29,141 bases of DNA from Rhizoclosmatium globosum (lineage: Eukaryota > Chytridiomycota > Chytridiomycetes > Chytridiales > Chytriomycetaceae): assembly GCA_002104985.1 (NCBI GenBank), contig MCGO01000346.1, positions 1 to 29,141 of the forward strand, given 5' to 3'. How positions within the stretch are numbered: position 1 is the first letter of the stretch; each line of letters begins with the position of its first letter. The notes below the pieces were generated by a model. That model was not told the origin of the DNA and searched no databases. It saw only the letters and a list, made by a program, of their open reading frames with translations. Shown here one piece after another: positions 26,341 through 29,141 of this stretch. The position numbers were made by a program, and so were the translations under genes.

Positions 26341-28001
26341 ATGGCAAACGTAACTTCTTGGGGTGAGTGGGCAGTGCTTGGGCCAAAGCATTGAGGCTAA
26401 CAACCCTTTGTCACTAGAAAGCCGTCGATATCGTAAAGAAAGCCACAGAAGAAGATGCTGCTGGTACTACGAAGAACTTACAAACAGTACCAGAGCCAGT
26501 CTCGAGTACTTCATGATGGCAATGAAATGTAATTGCTGTGTATGCGTGTATGGGAGACTAACCTACAGATCTAGACGAAAAGAATGAGAAACTCAAAGAG
26601 ACTATCGCAAAAAGTTTACTGAGTATCTGGACCGTGTGAGAGTTGAGGAGTTCTATCAAAGAGGAAAAGAAGACCTCTTGCTGCAGGAAGCTGTACGTCT
26701 TCTTATGCTTTCAGTACTTCCTAATTATGGCATTTAGCGGGGAATAAGGCTTCGACAGATACTGAAGACGAAGATGATTCAAGGACAACAAAAGGATGCA
26801 GAGACAAAGAAGTTGCGGGACGCATTGGCCGGTGCCATTCTCACTGAAACTCCAAATGTTCGTTGGGATGACATTGCAGGTCTGGATGGAGCCAGGAGCA
26901 TTGAAGGAAGCCGTCATTCTACCCATCAAATTTCCACAACTGTTTACCGGCAAGAGGTACCATGGCGAGGAATCCTTCTGTATGGAGTAAGTTCGCTTGC
27001 ATATTGAAATAGTTAATATTCTCACAGCCACCTGGAATGGTAATATATTTGGCGAAGCAGTCGCAACGGACGCAAATCCACTTTCTTCTCTGTGAGTTCG
27101 TCTGATTTGGTGTCAAAGTGGATGGGAGAGTCAGAAAGGTAAATCGTTGATTCTGGAACTCCAGCAATACCACTCGTTGTTCAGATTGGTGAAGCAGTTG
27201 TTTACACTGGCTCGCGAAGCAAAGCTTCAATCATCTTCATCGATGAAGTTGATTCCTTGTGTGGAGACGTGGAGAGGGTGAATCAGAAGCCTCGCGAAGA
27301 ATTAGACCGGTTCTGGTTCAAATGCAAGGAGTTGGAAATACATGATGGTGTTTTGGTGTTGGGCAAACATTCATGGCAACTGATCCTGTATTCGTCGACG
27401 TTTCGAGAACGAATCTACATTCCCCTTCCTGATGCTAATGCGCGTTCAACCATGTTCCGATTGCATACCGGCTCAACGCCTTGCAAAATGGAACAAGCGA
27501 TTTTAAGCATCTCGGAGATGCTACTGAAGGGTTAGTTGCTGTTTTAATAGCACATTTAATTTCTCATTACTTTTTTAGATTCTCTGTTCTGATGTTGGAG
27601 TCGTTGTGAGGGACGCGTTGATGGAGCCTGTTCGTAAGTCCAGATGCTACTCATTTCCCTCAGGTATGGAGAACAGCCGTAGCGATCTCGGTTTATTATA
27701 TTATCAAAAAACAACAGGTTATTGCACCATCTCGTGAAATCCTTCTGTCACAAAAACCTATCTCACTCCTTGTTCACCTGTGCGGAAGGAGCCATGGAAA
27801 AGTCGTGGATTGATGTTGAAGCTGATGAATTGTTGGAGCCAGACCTTACTGTTAATGACTTTATGCGCGCCGTTAGAATGGGAAGAAGATGTGAAGACGA
27901 GATGTTGCCAAGTTTACAAAATGGACTGGTGAGAGATATTTCTTTTGTCGGGCCGAAACTAACATTTGCCTTCTTTAGAGGAATTTGGCCAGGAAGGCTA
28001 A
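26341..28001 (+). CDS. VPS4: VPS4 AAA ATPase (ESCRT-III disassembly), heavily frameshifted
   Basis: VPS4 removes ESCRT-III from membranes. The start is ATG 26341. The MIT domain begins KAVDIVKKATEED and runs through SLEYFMMAMK and KNEKLKETI. The AAA domain shows LAGAILTETPNVRWDDIAGL, EAVILPIKFPQLFTGKR, RGILLYG (intron) PPG, FFSVSSSDLVSKWMGESER (intron), LVKQLFTLAREAKASIIFID then EVDSLCG, IYIPLPDANARSTMF, GSTPCKMEQA and SDVGVVVRDALMEPVRK. The C-terminal helix is AMEKSWIDVEADELLEPDLT then VNDFMRAVR, ending EFGQEG at TAA 27999-28001. Walker B (IIFIDE) is intact. The Walker A segment reads PPGMVIYLAK because several bases are missing, so the nucleotide-binding Lys is not encoded here. Bases are lost at many places between 26362 and 27900, with little substitution between them. 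Confidence 0.87.
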
Positions 28002-28146
28002 TGAACCTTTTTTTGAATCGCCCCATAACTAAAATAAAGAATGAATGCAAATGGAATTTGTCAGACAGTCGGAAGATAGAGATCCAAATGTCGGTGTAAG
28101 AAAATTTTCACGTGAGACTGGGTGCAAATGTGAGCTTAATTTATTG

Positions 28147-29115
28147 TCATCGGCGCTTTCCTCGGCCCCTACTTGAACCCTCTACACCATGGCTTGTCCG
28201 TTTATGCCTCAAAAGGCCATCCTTGCGTTTGTACGTTTTTGAACATCTATCACAAGCAAACTTGTTTGTCATATCATGAACGCTTGCATGGCGCTGAAGG
28301 TCCTTCGTCCTGCCGAACGCAAGTCCACATACTTCACAGGCAAATGGACGTTCCTTGACCTTGTTTCTAAGATGTTGCTTCATTGTCTGCTTTTTAGAGG
28401 TCTCGAAAGAACAAGATTCGTCAGGGCACTGGTACCGGACGGAGCCATTAGGAGTTGTTCGTTGAATGGGTTGACGATGTCGAATTGGGGTACTGCCACT
28501 ACTACTGCCGCCCAAGGTTATGCTCCCAGATGAGTTTGTGACAGGTGTTGGAATTGATGTGGTGGATGGTTCAATATCACTTTCTTCATAGTCCGAGTCT
28601 TGATAGCTTGAAGTAGTGTCGGAAGCCTCGGACTTGCCACTCGGTCGTAGGGGTGCATCGGACACATCAGCCGATGCCGAAGGTTGTGGCGCTGGTTGAT
28701 TCGAGCTGATTTGGTTCATAGGTAGCATTGACATTGGATAGAATAAATAAGACGGTTCGTTGAAAGGTAGATGTGTCATTTGAGGAAGTGATGCGGGCTG
28801 AAAGAGTAAAGGATGTTGGTTTTGGGAAGGCTGAAGTCCAAAGCCATTGATGCCATTGATTCCATTGATACCATTGATGCCATTGACTGATGGATGGATC
28901 AAGAACGAAGACTGCGGTGAGGCAATTGCGGCATGTAAGGGTAGTTGAGAAAGCTGACGTCCAGCCACTGGTTGAAGACCATTTGTTTGATTGCTTGTTT
29001 GAATGGGCATACCATTCGGCTGAAACTGAAGTGAGCTAAAGTAAGCTTGCTGAAGTTGCCGGCTCTTGGCTTCCTCGTCCGTAGAGCCCTGCTGACCGGA
29101 TCTCGATGGCTCCAT
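28147..29115 (-). CDS. C2H2 zinc-finger protein, probable transcription factor
   Basis: A clean 322-codon frame. The N-terminal 210 residues are Gln/Ser/Asn/Pro-rich and probably disordered (activation-domain-like), with an NGI tripeptide repeat at about 79-91. An acidic Ser-rich block follows (SYQDSDYEESDIEPSTTS). The C-terminus has three fingers: YQCPDESCSFETSKKQTMKQ HLRNK (C-x4-C, with the second zinc His replaced by Lys), FACEVCGLAFGRTKDLQRHA SVH, and FACDRCSKTYKRKDGLLRHK RTSH, the last two complete. The linker KERPF between fingers 1 and 2 matches the usual TGERPF position. The tail is basic (GRGKRR), a likely nuclear signal. Paired C-terminal fingers after a long low-complexity region are common in fungal stress and developmental regulators; no orthologue is assigned. 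The ATG at 29115 is the first in frame within the window. Confidence 0.82.
   Translation of the reverse strand: MEPSRSGQQGSTDEEAKSRQLQQAYFSSLQFQPNGMPIQTSNQTNGLQPVAGRQLSQLPLHAAIASPQSSFLIHPSVNGINGINGINGINGFGLQPSQNQHPLLFQPASLPQMTHLPFNEPSYLFYPMSMLPMNQISSNQPAPQPSASADVSDAPLRPSGKSEASDTTSSYQDSDYEESDIEPSTTSIPTPVTNSSGSITLGGSSSGSTPIRHRQPIQRTTPNGSVRYQCPDESCSFETSKKQTMKQHLRNKVKERPFACEVCGLAFGRTKDLQRHASVHDMTNKFACDRCSKTYKRKDGLLRHKRTSHGVEGSSRGRGKRR
28838..28888. repeat. 9-bp tandem repeat encoding NGI units
   Basis: About five imperfect copies of a nine-base unit (CCATTGATG and variants with third-position changes) encode consecutive Asn-Gly-Ile triplets in the zinc-finger protein. The silent differences between copies show it is not a brand-new expansion. 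Confidence 0.75.
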
Positions 29116-29141
29116 CTCTTTTGCGGTCTCAACGTTGAATT

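Noticed and set aside
1..29141. CRISPR arrays, transposons, tRNA or rRNA genes
   Set aside because: No regularly spaced repeats, transposase or reverse transcriptase motifs, terminal inverted repeats, or cloverleaf/rRNA signatures were seen on reading.

Overview
The window looks like nuclear DNA of an early-diverging, probably zoosporic (chytrid-like) fungus or a close opisthokont relative. Genes are packed on both strands. They are interrupted by short GT-AG introns of about 42-75 nt. The gene set mixes fungal traits (cytochrome b5-acyl-CoA dehydrogenase fusion, EF-hand-free NADPH oxidase) with genes better known from animals (OBI1/RNF219-like RING ligase, MEA1-like protein, DNAJC11, GUCD1, a TRPV-like channel). 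No bacterial, viral or transposon gene was recognised. The taxonomic call is inference from gene content, not from a search.

Layout. 1-1479 (-): 5' part of the mitochondrial 3-methylcrotonyl-CoA carboxylase alpha subunit, running off the left edge. 1769-4147 (+): DNAJC11. 4200-4847 (-): MEA1-like. 4886-5784 (+): OBI1-like RING protein. 5840-6522 and 7124-7806 (-): two nearly identical sigma-like glutathione S-transferases. 8017-8390: an unresolved broken fragment. About 8455-10124 (+): TRPV-like cation channel. 10234-12063 (-): cytochrome b5-acyl-CoA dehydrogenase. 12325-13974 (-): GDA1/CD39 nucleotidase. 14081-15313 (-): orphan seven-helix membrane protein. 15354-16739 (-): uncharacterised 461-aa protein. 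17198-20335 (-): GUCD1-like protein of 1,000 aa with a huge disordered insert. 20629-21890 (+): lysophospholipid acyltransferase. 21962-23809 (-): NADPH oxidase. 23989-26015 (+): coronin. 26341-28001 (+): VPS4. 28147-29115 (-): C2H2 zinc-finger protein.

Several genes sit head to head over very short shared promoters: MCCC1/DNAJC11 (both mitochondrial), MEA1/OBI1 (38 bp between start codons), GUCD1/acyltransferase, and NADPH oxidase/coronin (179 bp). The last pair joins two components linked in phagocyte oxidant biology.

Sequence quality is patchy, and this matters for reading the annotation. In 1-670, 1916-2912, about 8700-9360 and about 24945-27900, conserved proteins are broken every few dozen codons by one- or two-base shifts, mostly losses, while the surrounding residues stay conserved. 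The stretches 4200-7806 and 10234-20335, and the 5' half of coronin, assemble into perfectly open spliced frames. I read the broken stretches as unpolished consensus errors rather than pseudogenes, but this cannot be proved from sequence alone. The most interesting items are the TRPV-like channel, the GUCD1 homologue split by about 730 disordered residues carrying a triplicated RR(E/D)EIFG motif, the NOX-coronin pair, and a gene-conversion-like tract in the GST duplication.
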